The notes beneath the pieces were generated by a model. It was not told where the DNA came from and did not search any database. It saw nothing but the letters and a program-made list of their open reading frames with translations. The position numbers and the translations under genes were made by a program. From an uncultured Sutterella sp. (lineage in GTDB: Bacteria; Pseudomonadota; Gammaproteobacteria; Burkholderiales; Burkholderiaceae_F): 64,000 nucleotides of DNA. Positions 27,158 through 35,056 of this stretch are shown here, in pieces. The stretch is from assembly GCA_900545335.1 (NCBI GenBank), contig UQYP01000001.1:124001-188000 (forward strand). The letters are read 5' to 3'. Each line of letters begins with the position of its first letter. Positions within the stretch are counted from its first letter, which is position 1.

Positions 27158-27234
27158 TCACTATTCTGAGTCTACATTATAACTATTTGATTTAAAACGA
27201 TTTTTACTTTAACAAATAATACTCAGAATAGTGA
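27158..27234. repeat. 14-bp perfect inverted repeat within the DnaA-box region
   Basis: TCACTATTCTGAGT at 27158-27171 is exactly complementary to ACTCAGAATAGTGA at 27221-27234, around 49 AT-rich bases that contain the 18-base word shared with the hemE-priA region. The wide loop suggests a paired protein-binding site rather than an RNA hairpin. Confidence 0.75.
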
Positions 27235-27239
27235 TGATT

Positions 27240-27266
27240 AAAAAATAACCCCCTGTATTTATAGGG
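27240..27266 (-). terminator. Likely terminator of the dnaA-side operon end (after the 5'-nucleotidase gene)
   Basis: Read on the minus strand, a CCCTATA...TACAGGG stem (27251-27266) with a short loop is followed by GGTTATTTTTT. It lies 44 bases beyond the nucleotidase stop at 27310. Confidence 0.5.
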
Positions 27267-27309
27267 ATTTAGAGTAATCGCTTACGGTGGATAAGTTTGT
27301 GGATAAATC

Positions 27310-28275
27310 TTAACCTTCCTGACTTTCCATTAATTTACGCACCGAAGATTCTTTCGTTACTCCAAAAGGGATCAAAACACTGGGAACAGCATGAGCTGCA
27401 GATTGCAAATGCTGAATTTGATCATCGAAAAAGATGTGAGGTTTCAATTGCTCAAGTACAAATTGTTTAGGCATTCCATCCATTAAAAACAATTCGGCAG
27501 CGTTCATTCCCCAGCTCTTTAATGTTGTTATCAATCTCTCTTCACTGGGCGCTCCACGAGAGGTCACAATAGAAATCCTGATCACCGGTTGATAGTACGG
27601 ATCCTGCTGACCTCTTCTTTGCATATCCAGTTTTTGGAAATAAGCTAATTTTTTGAAAAGTTCTGTTAAAGGACCGGCATTGTGAGGAGAATGGACATGG
27701 CGACTTTCATAATCCTGGAAACCTTCGAGCCCCGATTGTTTATATTGTTTTTCGCTGTCGTCATCAATCACAACACCGTCAAAGTCAAATGCAATCCTCA
27801 GTCCTTTGTCATTTAGATCATCCTTGGCTTGTGACGGAAGAACCAATCCAGCCGGATAACCCATTTGAGTTGCTTCGATCACACTTTTACTGTTGGCACT
27901 GAGAAAAAGTGATGCACCATAAGCTTTCATGTAAGGAAAGGTTGGTTGACCGGAAGTAAATGCGCCCCCTCGAATCGGTAACCTGTAGTGTTTACAGGAA
28001 TTAAAAAAGCGCTGTCCGGACTCCGGACTGTTTCTGGAAAGGACAATGACTCTGAAAGGCTCTTCTTCTTTTGGAAAGTACTCGTTTAAGCTCAACAAAC
28101 GTCTGACAAACGGGAAAGCTACGCCGGGATTGAGAGGTGTTTGAAGGTGTTTGATCTGATAGTCTCTGTAGGCTTCTATTCCTTGATCCTCAAAGATTTT
28201 ATGCTCAGTTTCAAGATCAAATAAGGCACGGCTTGATACCGCAACCACTAATTGTTCCGAACTTTGGTTTGACAT
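27310..28275 (-). CDS. Cytosolic 5'-nucleotidase I (NT5C1/cN-I) family protein
   Basis: A 321-residue HAD-like enzyme resembling vertebrate cN-I, which dephosphorylates AMP and other nucleoside monophosphates. Family blocks are clear: VAVSSRALFDLETEHKIFE (residues 10-28), NPGVAFPFVRRLLSLN (about 49-64), CKHYRLPIRGGAFTSGQ, the LFLSAN block, FDFDGVVIDDDSE (about 165-177) with the HAD aspartates, SIVTSRGAPSEER and a closing KPHIFFDDQIQHL. The ATG at 28275 starts at the family's usual point; the frame stays open further upstream into gyrB without homology. It lies 52 bases after gyrB and may be co-transcribed. Confidence 0.82.
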   Translation of the reverse strand: MSNQSSEQLVVAVSSRALFDLETEHKIFEDQGIEAYRDYQIKHLQTPLNPGVAFPFVRRLLSLNEYFPKEEEPFRVIVLSRNSPESGQRFFNSCKHYRLPIRGGAFTSGQPTFPYMKAYGASLFLSANSKSVIEATQMGYPAGLVLPSQAKDDLNDKGLRIAFDFDGVVIDDDSEKQYKQSGLEGFQDYESRHVHSPHNAGPLTELFKKLAYFQKLDMQRRGQQDPYYQPVIRISIVTSRGAPSEERLITTLKSWGMNAAELFLMDGMPKQFVLEQLKPHIFFDDQIQHLQSAAHAVPSVLIPFGVTKESSVRKLMESQEG

Positions 28276-28327
28276 CAGAAGAATCCTAAAAAAGAGAAAG
28301 GGAGAATGATCTCCCGTTTCGTATTGT

Positions 28328-30817
28328 TTAAATATCGATGTTATTAACGAATAAGGCGTTATCTTCAATGAACTTTCTTCTTGGTTCAACATTGTCACCC
28401 ATTAACATGGAAAAGACATTGTCAGAACTGGCTGCATCTTCTAATCGTACCCTCAGCAGGCGACGATTTTCCGGCTGCATGGTTGTTTCGGCCAACTGTT
28501 CGGCGTTCATTTCCCCAAGGCCTTTGTAGCGCTGACGAGTTAAGCCAGAACTGGCTTCAGACATTAGCCATTGAATGGCTTCTTCAAAATTTTTGACCGG
28601 ATGAGACTTATTCCCTCGAACAACCTTTGCCCCTTCGTTAACAATACCTTGCAGAGTTTGGGCTGTTTTAACCAGTAAAGCGTAATCAGCGGTGTTTAAG
28701 AAGTGAGCGTCCATGCGAGAGTGGCGCACGTTGCCGTAAACCATTCTTTCAATCGACAAGTAGACTCGGTGAGTATCAGCGTCTTCTTTAGCAATAATCT
28801 TTAAATGCTTGTCACGAATTTGATCCATGAGCATCTTAGCGCTGTTTTGAGCATTATCCAGGTTGTCCAGATTAATCTGAACACCGGCAGTAATGGCTAA
28901 CAGAACTGCGCGATCAATGACAAGGCTTAATCTTTGAAGAACTTCGGAACTTTGAATGTAGCTGTCAGCTAAATTTTCAAGTTCTGTTCCCCAAATTTTT
29001 TCTCCTTTTTCAAACGCCTCTTGGCTGCGGTAGAGATCTGCATCCTTAAGAGCAATCTCTAAAATGACCTTATTGTATTCGTGGTCATCCTTCACGTAGA
29101 TATCTTTTTTATTGACCGTGATCTTATAGAGAGGCGGTTGAGCAATATAAACGTAGCCTCTTTCGATCAAGGGCGTCATCTGACGGTAGAAGAATGTCAA
29201 AAGTAAAGTGGAGATGTGCGCACCGTCCACGTCAGCATCGGTCATGATAATAATGCGGTGATATCTCAATTTTTCGATATCAAAATCCTTACCGATGCTG
29301 CAGCCCAAAGCTAAAGCAAGCGTTCTGACCTGCTCACTGTCGAGGAGCTTCTCATGTGACGCTTTCTCTACATTAAGAATCTTGCCTCTGAGAGGTAAAA
29401 TTGCCTGATTTTTACGGTTTCGTCCGGTTTTGGCCGATCCCCCTGCTGAATCCCCTTCCACGAGGAATAATTCACTTAAAGCCGGATTTTTTTCCTGACA
29501 GTCAGCCAGTTTACCGGGCAATGAGCCGGACATTAACACTGATTTTCTGCTCATATCCCGTGCTTTTCTTGCAGCTTCACGTGCACGGGAGGCGGCTACG
29601 ATTTTTTCGCAAATAGCATGAGCTTCAACAGGATTTTCATCCAAAAAGCTTGCAAGCTCGGTGTTGATAACGTCTTCGACAGCCGGGCGCACTTCACTGG
29701 AAACAAGTTTATCCTTGGTTTGTGAGCTGAATTTCGGCTGAGGCACCTTGACTGAGAGAATACAGGTCAAGCCTTCTCTCATATCTTCACCATCAATATC
29801 GTTTTTCAGCTTCTTATCCAAGCCTTCCTTTGAAATGTAATTTTTGATTACGCGAGTCATGGCGCTTCTTAGGCCTGTGACGTGCGTTCCTCCGTCTTTT
29901 TGAGGAATATTGTTTGTGTAGGCTGTAAGACGTTCGTTATAGGTATCGTTCCACTGCATGGAGACTTCAACTGTCACAGGGACACCTTGAGACTCCACTG
30001 TTTTTAAAGCATAAAAAGGTGTTTTATGCAAAACGACACGGTTTTGGTTGATAAATTCAACAAAACCTCTGACACCTCCTTGAGCGTGGAACCGTTCCTC
30101 TTTTCCCGTTCTTTGATCAAGCAATAAGATATTGACTCCCGAATTCAGGAAAGAGAGTTCACGCAAGCGCTCGGATAAGCGCTCGAAGCTAAAAGTGATG
30201 TCTGAAAAAATTTCTTTATCAGGGTAAAAATGTACCAGCGTTCCCCGTTTATCCGTTTGTCCTAAATCTGACATCGGAGAAACTTCCACCGGGCCGTTAA
30301 CGGTTTGCAGAACCTCTATCTTACGATTGATCAGTTTGCCACGTTCAAACTCAAGAAAATGGATCCTGTTTTCGCGATAAACCGTAAGTTTGAGCCATGT
30401 GGACAGTGCATTGACACAAGAAACACCGACTCCGTGTAAACCGCCGGAGATTTTGTAACTGTTTTCTGAAAACTTACCGCCGGCATGCAACTCGGTGAGC
30501 GCAATTTCCGCTGCACTGCGTTTCGGTTCATGCTTATCATCCATTTTGATATCAGTAGGAATGCCTCTTCCATTATCTTCAATCGAAACAGAACCGTCTG
30601 TATGCAGGGTGACAATAATCTCATCAGCAAAGCCGGCAAGAGCTTCGTCAATCGAATTATCTACGACTTCATAAATCAGGTGATGTAAACCGGAACCATC
30701 AGCGGTGTCACCGATGTACATACCCGGGCGTTTTCTTACGGCTTCAAGGCCTTCCAACACCACAATAGCAGCAGCACCGTAGTCATTAGGATTGAGGGTT
30801 TTGTCAGCTTCACTCAT
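28328..30817 (-). CDS. gyrB: DNA gyrase subunit B
   Basis: ATPase subunit of gyrase, which introduces negative supercoils; 829 residues. The GHKL ATPase region includes YEVVDNSIDEALAG (about 49-62), IEDNGRGIPTD, and GGLHGVGVSCVNALS; the transducer follows, then the TOPRIM domain with LVEGDSAGGSAKTGR (about 440-454), RGKILNVEKA and TDADVDGAHI (metal-binding aspartates), and the C-terminal block RQRYKGLGEMNAEQL. An insert of about 160 residues between TOPRIM halves, as in E. coli GyrB, accounts for the length. It follows dnaN in the leftward dnaA-dnaN-gyrB order after 136 bases. Confidence 0.96.
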   Translation of the reverse strand: MSEADKTLNPNDYGAAAIVVLEGLEAVRKRPGMYIGDTADGSGLHHLIYEVVDNSIDEALAGFADEIIVTLHTDGSVSIEDNGRGIPTDIKMDDKHEPKRSAAEIALTELHAGGKFSENSYKISGGLHGVGVSCVNALSTWLKLTVYRENRIHFLEFERGKLINRKIEVLQTVNGPVEVSPMSDLGQTDKRGTLVHFYPDKEIFSDITFSFERLSERLRELSFLNSGVNILLLDQRTGKEERFHAQGGVRGFVEFINQNRVVLHKTPFYALKTVESQGVPVTVEVSMQWNDTYNERLTAYTNNIPQKDGGTHVTGLRSAMTRVIKNYISKEGLDKKLKNDIDGEDMREGLTCILSVKVPQPKFSSQTKDKLVSSEVRPAVEDVINTELASFLDENPVEAHAICEKIVAASRAREAARKARDMSRKSVLMSGSLPGKLADCQEKNPALSELFLVEGDSAGGSAKTGRNRKNQAILPLRGKILNVEKASHEKLLDSEQVRTLALALGCSIGKDFDIEKLRYHRIIIMTDADVDGAHISTLLLTFFYRQMTPLIERGYVYIAQPPLYKITVNKKDIYVKDDHEYNKVILEIALKDADLYRSQEAFEKGEKIWGTELENLADSYIQSSEVLQRLSLVIDRAVLLAITAGVQINLDNLDNAQNSAKMLMDQIRDKHLKIIAKEDADTHRVYLSIERMVYGNVRHSRMDAHFLNTADYALLVKTAQTLQGIVNEGAKVVRGNKSHPVKNFEEAIQWLMSEASSGLTRQRYKGLGEMNAEQLAETTMQPENRRLLRVRLEDAASSDNVFSMLMGDNVEPRRKFIEDNALFVNNIDI

Positions 30818-30953
30818 AGGTTAATTCTCTTAATTTTCAAAAAAATCAGTCGCTAATTTATCAAAAAAGTCGGTTCTTAATTGTTACTACACCCGCCCCA
30901 ATATGACTTAGGACGGGTGTGTAATTCGAAAGCTGATGCCGCGCATTCACCCA

Positions 30954-32072
30954 TTAGGTGCGCATCGGCATAACAACGTACTTGAACGAAGAATTGTCCG
31001 GCATGGTAATGAGCATGGCTCCTGTGTTGCTATGCAAAGCAAACTGGACTTCCTCGCTTCTTAAGTTGTTTAAGACATCTTGCAGATAGAGGAGATTAAA
31101 GCCGATTTCAATATCAATTCCGTTGTAATCAATATCTAACACATCTTTAGCTTCTTCTTGGTCCGAATTGGTACTTTGAATGGTTAAAGTACCATTTTTC
31201 AGTTCCCACTTCACTCCGCGAAGCTTCGCATTGGCCAAAATAGCCGTGCGCTTCAACGCACCCAGAAGGACATCACGTTTGATGACAAAGATATTGTTAT
31301 TGTTAACGGGAATTACTCGGTTGTAATCCGGGAATTTACCTTCAACCAATTTGGATGACAAGGTAATATTGCCCCAGGTAATGCGAATTTCCGTTTCAGA
31401 AATAGCAATAGTGATTGCCTCTTCGTTATCAGGAATTAAGCGAAGCATTTCCATGACCGTGCGGCGAGGTACGATGCACTGTACGTTCTGAGCAAGAGGA
31501 GCCTCTAACTTACCTTCGCAATAGGCCAGACGATGTCCGTCGGTCGTAACCACTCGAATGACATCCCCTTCAATTGACAACAGCATACCGTTGAGGAAAT
31601 AACGAATATCCTGTTGGGCCATTGAGAAATGGACTAATTGAAGCAGATGACGTAATTGATTGGCCGCAATAGTGAAACTCTGAGAAAACTGAGCTTGGGG
31701 TCTGTTCGGAAATTCATCTGCAGGTAAAGTATTCAGTCTGAATGTACTTTTACCTTGCTTTAGTTCAACCGTGGGATCGGATTGATTCGGTTGGGACAGT
31801 GTTACTTCAGAGCCGTGATTTAAGGCGCTGATTAAACTTTGCAACTTTGCAGCATCCACAGTGACGCTGATATCAGGACCTTCAGCACCGATATCAGCGA
31901 AGGTCTTGATCTCAATATCCAGATCGGTAGCCGTAAAATCAACTCGAGTGCCTACTTTAGAAATCAAAATATTGGACAAAATAGGCAACGTCTGGCGTTG
32001 TTTACCGACAATACCACTGACAGCTTGGACCGGAGTTGCAAAAGCTTCTCGCGGGCTCTTGATGATTAGCAT
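30954..32072 (-). CDS. dnaN: DNA polymerase III beta subunit (sliding clamp)
   Basis: Ring-shaped processivity clamp, 372 residues, three similar domains of about 120 residues. FATPVQAVSGIVGKQRQTLPILSNIL near the start and the closing YVVMPMRT with the hydrophobic-cleft residues are typical. I choose ATG at 32072, seven bases after AAGG; an ATG six bases upstream is too near the ribosome-binding site, and the longer frame to 32126 has no family match. It lies 109 bases after dnaA on the same strand. Confidence 0.96.
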   Translation of the reverse strand: MLIIKSPREAFATPVQAVSGIVGKQRQTLPILSNILISKVGTRVDFTATDLDIEIKTFADIGAEGPDISVTVDAAKLQSLISALNHGSEVTLSQPNQSDPTVELKQGKSTFRLNTLPADEFPNRPQAQFSQSFTIAANQLRHLLQLVHFSMAQQDIRYFLNGMLLSIEGDVIRVVTTDGHRLAYCEGKLEAPLAQNVQCIVPRRTVMEMLRLIPDNEEAITIAISETEIRITWGNITLSSKLVEGKFPDYNRVIPVNNNNIFVIKRDVLLGALKRTAILANAKLRGVKWELKNGTLTIQSTNSDQEEAKDVLDIDYNGIDIEIGFNLLYLQDVLNNLRSEEVQFALHSNTGAMLITMPDNSSFKYVVMPMRT

Positions 32073-32181
32073 TCCCATATCCTTTAAAAGAATTAGAAAC
32101 GGATACTCTATCCGCTGTTTAACCACTCCATTTTAGTGGATTTTCTATTGATTTGGTGCGACAAGCGAACCCGGTTTTAAC

Positions 32182-33525
32182 CTAATTTTTTAACATCTGT
32201 TCAAGAACGTGAATTTGATAATTCAGATCCTTATCTTTTGCCCGTGCATCGGTAATTTTTTTCACACCGTGCAACACAGTGGTATGGTCTCTTTTACCGA
32301 AGCGTTCCCCGATTTCAGCCAGACTGCTTTGAGTTAATTCTTTGCACAGATACATCGCAACCTGCCGGGGTACAGCAATCTTTTTAACTCTTGTTTTTGA
32401 GTACATGTCAGCCAGGGAAATTTTGAAATATTCAGCGACAGCACCTTGAATGCGTTCCACAGTCAATTGAGCGGTAGAGGCTACTAACATACCCTGCAGG
32501 GCTTCTCTGGCTTTTTCAACGGTTAAACGCTCTTCATTGCTAAATCTTGAAAATGCGATAACACAGTTAAGAGCCCCTTCCAGTTCTCGGACATTGCTTT
32601 TAAGGTGACGAGCAATAAAGTAAGCTACATCGTCCGGTAAATCAAAGTGTTGAGCTAAAGATTTCTTTTGCAAAATAGCTACTCTGGTCTCGAGTTCCGG
32701 AGGTTCAACCTCTACGGATAAGCCGGATGTAAAACGTGAAATCAGTCTTTCATCCATGTCTTTGAGACTTCTGGCATAAGTATCGCTTGTAAAGATGATT
32801 TGTTTGCCGTGAGGGACCAGTTTTTCAAAGACTTCAAAAAGTTTTTGCTGAATCTGTCTTTTTCCTCCCAGGTACTGAATATCATCAATAAAGAGTGCAT
32901 CCAGATTTTGGTACTTATGATCAAAAGCCGAGTAATTATTTTCTCTTACTGCTGTTGTGAAATCATTAATAAATGTTTGAGTCCCCACGCAAAGGATTCG
33001 AGCGTCAGGATTATTTTTTAACATTTGGTTGCCGACAGCATGCATGAGGTGCGTTTTGCCTAAGCCGACCCCGCCGTAAATAAATAGGGGGTTATAGTTT
33101 TTTCCGGGATTGTCGCCAACACTTCTGGCAGCCACATAAGCCAATTGATTAGAGGAGCCGGCAACAAAATTTTCGAATGTTTGCTGTGCTCGGAGCCCGC
33201 AAGCGTATGCCTGATCTGAAATAGAAGTCTCTTCTTTGGTGGCCGGAACCAACTTCAGTTGACTTTGTGCCGGCTCTACCTGTCCTTCAGTTTGCAAATA
33301 TCGAACAGTAACAACATCATGAGCAACAGAAGAGGCAACAGAAGCAATCATTGCGTCGAAATGCGCCTCAATTGTTTCAATCGCCTGTAAGGTTTTATGA
33401 CCCAAAATAAGAATATGATTTTTTTCATCCCAATTGATACAGGAAAGGGTTTTGATCCAACGATCAAAATCCTGCGGTTTCATGATGCTCGATAACTGTA
33501 TCAAGCACTGTTCCCAGAAGTTCAT
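32182..33525 (-). CDS. dnaA: Chromosomal replication initiator DnaA
   Basis: AAA+ initiator that binds TTATCCACA boxes and opens the origin. The 447-residue protein has domain I (1-75; CLIQLSSIMKPQDFDRWIKTL), a short linker, the AAA+ core from about residue 105 with FIYGGVGLGKTHLMHAVGN (Walker A), FIDDIQYLGGK (Walker B) and ERLISRFTSGL, and domain IV with the helix-turn-helix signature KKIAVPRQVAMYLCKE and KRDHTTVLHG. ATG at 33525 has GGAG seven bases upstream; the frame extends five codons further without support. It is divergent from rpmH across a 620-base gap. Confidence 0.97.
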   Translation of the reverse strand: MNFWEQCLIQLSSIMKPQDFDRWIKTLSCINWDEKNHILILGHKTLQAIETIEAHFDAMIASVASSVAHDVVTVRYLQTEGQVEPAQSQLKLVPATKEETSISDQAYACGLRAQQTFENFVAGSSNQLAYVAARSVGDNPGKNYNPLFIYGGVGLGKTHLMHAVGNQMLKNNPDARILCVGTQTFINDFTTAVRENNYSAFDHKYQNLDALFIDDIQYLGGKRQIQQKLFEVFEKLVPHGKQIIFTSDTYARSLKDMDERLISRFTSGLSVEVEPPELETRVAILQKKSLAQHFDLPDDVAYFIARHLKSNVRELEGALNCVIAFSRFSNEERLTVEKAREALQGMLVASTAQLTVERIQGAVAEYFKISLADMYSKTRVKKIAVPRQVAMYLCKELTQSSLAEIGERFGKRDHTTVLHGVKKITDARAKDKDLNYQIHVLEQMLKN

Positions 33526-33751
33526 ACAAACACTCCACAAACGGTCTATTACAGATGAATTAGCAGTAGACCAATCAATTTGCTTATAAAGATTGACTCA
33601 CTAGATTTAATAGCTGTCAATAAGCAAATTCAGTATTTAATCGTTCATCTTTCACTGAGACTAAAATAGCATTCAAAATTAAGGTGAAAGATATAATTTA
33701 TCTATTGATTTCAACGTATTAACGATCTTTGTGCTGATAATAGTTGAAACG

Positions 33752-33786
33752 AAAAAGCCTCCTGCATGAACGGAAGCTTTTTTTCA
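33752..33786 (+). terminator. Terminator-like hairpin in the dnaA-rpmH gap, no assigned gene
   Basis: AAAAAGC and TCC pair with GGA and GCTTTTT around a nine-base loop with one mismatch, followed by further T residues. It reads as an intrinsic terminator on the top strand (and, being A-rich on its left, weakly on the other), yet no annotated gene ends here. Confidence 0.5.
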
Positions 33787-33994
33787 TTGTACTGATAAAA
33801 GTCAGCTTTGTTTTTGACTGCTTGCTTAAAAAATAAGCACAAAATTGTGGATAACTCAAAATATTTTCTATTAAGGTAAAAAAAACACAAAATATTGGAT
33901 AAAAATTTTTTTTATCTAAACCTAGTATTTTTCCTACTGACAAAAGTCTCTAAGTGTGCTTCAGGAAGAAATAGGGGGTTGAAAGGAAAAAAAC

Positions 33995-34024
33995 TTGACA
34001 AAACATAGGGTTTTGATGTGTAAT
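33995..34024 (+). promoter_or_regulatory. Sigma70-type promoter of rpmH-rnpA-yidD-yidC
   Basis: A consensus -35 TTGACA (33995-34000), an 18-base spacer and a -10 TGTAAT (34019-34024) lie 125 bases before the rpmH start. No better pair was seen in the gap. Confidence 0.7.
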
Positions 34025-34148
34025 ACCATGTTTTTCACGGATCTGTATGCTCTTCATAAGAGGGGATCGGGAAGGGTCTGTGCTTGAGGATCGAAATTAC
34101 GGTCCTTATTGATTTTAAATATCAAATACTTTTTAAGGATTTGTCGTC

Positions 34149-34289
34149 ATGGCTACCAAACGTACTTATCAACCGTCTAAGGTCAAGCGCGCTCGTACGC
34201 ATGGCTTCTTGGTTCGCAGTCGTACCAAGGGCGGTCGTCGTGTCCTGGCTGCTCGTCGCGCCAAGGGTCGTCACGTTCTCGCTCTCTAA
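34149..34289 (+). CDS. rpmH: 50S ribosomal protein L34
   Basis: A 46-residue, Arg/Lys-rich ribosomal protein of the large subunit. The sequence reads MATKRTYQPSKVKRARTHGF at the start, then RSRTKGGRRVLAARRAKGR, matching L34 (RTyQPS.vKR.RthGF and GR.VLa.RRaKGR) with a two-residue N-terminal extension. AAGGA lies about ten bases upstream. It opens the conserved rpmH-rnpA-yidD-yidC-mnmE cluster and is driven by the promoter at 33995-34024. Confidence 0.97.
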   Translation: MATKRTYQPSKVKRARTHGFLVRSRTKGGRRVLAARRAKGRHVLAL

Positions 34290-34320
34290 TTTCCAGAGAG
34301 TCTCACGGCGGACGATAGCC

Positions 34321-34806
34321 GTGAATGTTGCGGTTAAGAAACCGAATGGGCTGCCTCGAAGTATCCGTTTGATAAAATCAACGGAGTTCGGGGCGGTTTT
34401 GTCTGCAAATAAAACAAAATTAATTCGGAGTTATTCGGATTTTTTTTCTGTTTCGGCGCTCAAAACTGATAACGTTGGCTGTATACGTTTTGGTTTTACA
34501 GTTGGAAAGCAAAACGCTCACCTATCAGTAGAAAGAGCTATGGTTAAAAGACTGTTAAGGGAAAAGGCCCGTCAGTCTCGTTTAATCCTGCTCAATGCGT
34601 TAGAAGGTCGAAAATATGGTCTTGATATCAATTTCCGGCTTAAAAGAAAATTACCTGTTTGCAGCTTAAACGGTCTTAGTAAAAAGGCCAGAAAAAAAAT
34701 GATTCAAAGCGATATTGATAGGCTTTTTGACTATTTTGTCTCAAAGGTATCCTATCAAAGGGCAGGGGATGCAGAGTTTGTCAAAAATTCTGATTGCTGT
34801 CATTAG
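34321..34806 (+). CDS. rnpA: Ribonuclease P protein component
   Basis: Protein subunit of RNase P, which trims tRNA 5' leaders; 161 residues from GTG at 34321. Family blocks are RSIRLIKSTEFGAVL (about 14-28), RFGFTVGKQNAHLSVERAMVKRLLREKAR (about 60-88, the RNA-binding RxxxKR helix) and a basic C-terminus. The start is uncertain: a GTG with a weak upstream GGCGGA was chosen because it begins just before homology. The frame is open back to 34084, through rpmH. The 3' end overlaps yidD by 38 bases. Confidence 0.85.
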   Translation: MNVAVKKPNGLPRSIRLIKSTEFGAVLSANKTKLIRSYSDFFSVSALKTDNVGCIRFGFTVGKQNAHLSVERAMVKRLLREKARQSRLILLNALEGRKYGLDINFRLKRKLPVCSLNGLSKKARKKMIQSDIDRLFDYFVSKVSYQRAGDAEFVKNSDCCH

Positions 34807-35020
34807 GCTCTACCAGGTGACATTGTCTCCTTGGATGGGCAGAGAGTGCAGATTCTATCCAACGTGCTCTCAATACTCTATAGAGGCTATCAAACGCTTT
34901 GGACCGCTTAAGGGAAGTTGGTTGATGGTGGCGCGTATTGTTCGCTGCAACCCTTGGGGAGGTCATGGATTTGATCCGGTTCCCGAATCTTTTCGGTGGT
35001 TTCCTTGGAAAAACAACTGA
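34769..35020 (+). CDS. yidD: Membrane protein insertion efficiency factor YidD
   Basis: An 83-residue peripheral inner-membrane protein that assists YidC/Sec insertion. The family signature is complete: LYQVTLSPWMGRECRFYPTCSQY (about 14-36; three cysteines), IKRFGPLKGSWLMVARIVRCNPWGGHGFDPVP. It starts at ATG 34769 within the end of rnpA, after AGGGCAGGGG, and lies 36 bases before yidC. The overlap with rnpA suggests coupled translation. Confidence 0.93.
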   Translation: MQSLSKILIAVIRLYQVTLSPWMGRECRFYPTCSQYSIEAIKRFGPLKGSWLMVARIVRCNPWGGHGFDPVPESFRWFPWKNN

Positions 35021-35056
35021 TTTTTCATCATTTCAACAATAGATAAGAGAGTCCAT

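Larger units (their letters stand above)
26685..27309. other. Gene-free AT-rich region with DnaA-box cluster; candidate origin or DnaA-binding locus
   Basis: About 625 bases hold no credible gene. Perfect DnaA boxes (TTATCCACA or complement) lie at 26866-26874 (+), 26965-26973 (+), 27085-27093 (-) and 27298-27306 (-). One-mismatch boxes are at 26809-26817, 26829-26837 and 27286-27294. Two tandem modules of two boxes three bases apart occur at 27085-27105 (second box degenerate) and 27286-27306. Long AT-only stretches between them could serve as an unwinding element. The cluster resembles an oriC, but gyrB-dnaN-dnaA would then be transcribed towards it. Confidence 0.7.
33526..34148. other. dnaA-rpmH intergenic region with one perfect DnaA box
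   Basis: About 620 gene-free bases at the point where gene direction switches (dnaA left, rpmH right). One perfect DnaA box on the minus strand at 33846-33854 lies in an AT-rich stretch. An 11-bp perfect inverted repeat (AATTTGCTTAT at 33577-33587; ATAAGCAAATT at 33620-33630) lies in the dnaA leader. The rpmH promoter and a terminator-like hairpin are annotated separately. In many bacteria this gap is oriC; here the box density is low. Confidence 0.6.

Noticed and set aside
33719..33943. 74-codon minus-strand frame in the dnaA-rpmH gap
   Set aside because: Low-complexity Phe/Lys-rich translation of AT-rich DNA, runs through a terminator hairpin, no ribosome-binding site.
34084..34320. In-frame N-terminal extension of RnpA running through rpmH (240 residues in all), as described for Thermus
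   Set aside because: The extra 79 residues look like shifted L34 codons with no RnpA homology, and the TTG start lacks a ribosome-binding site. Proteomics of the RnpA N-terminus would settle it.
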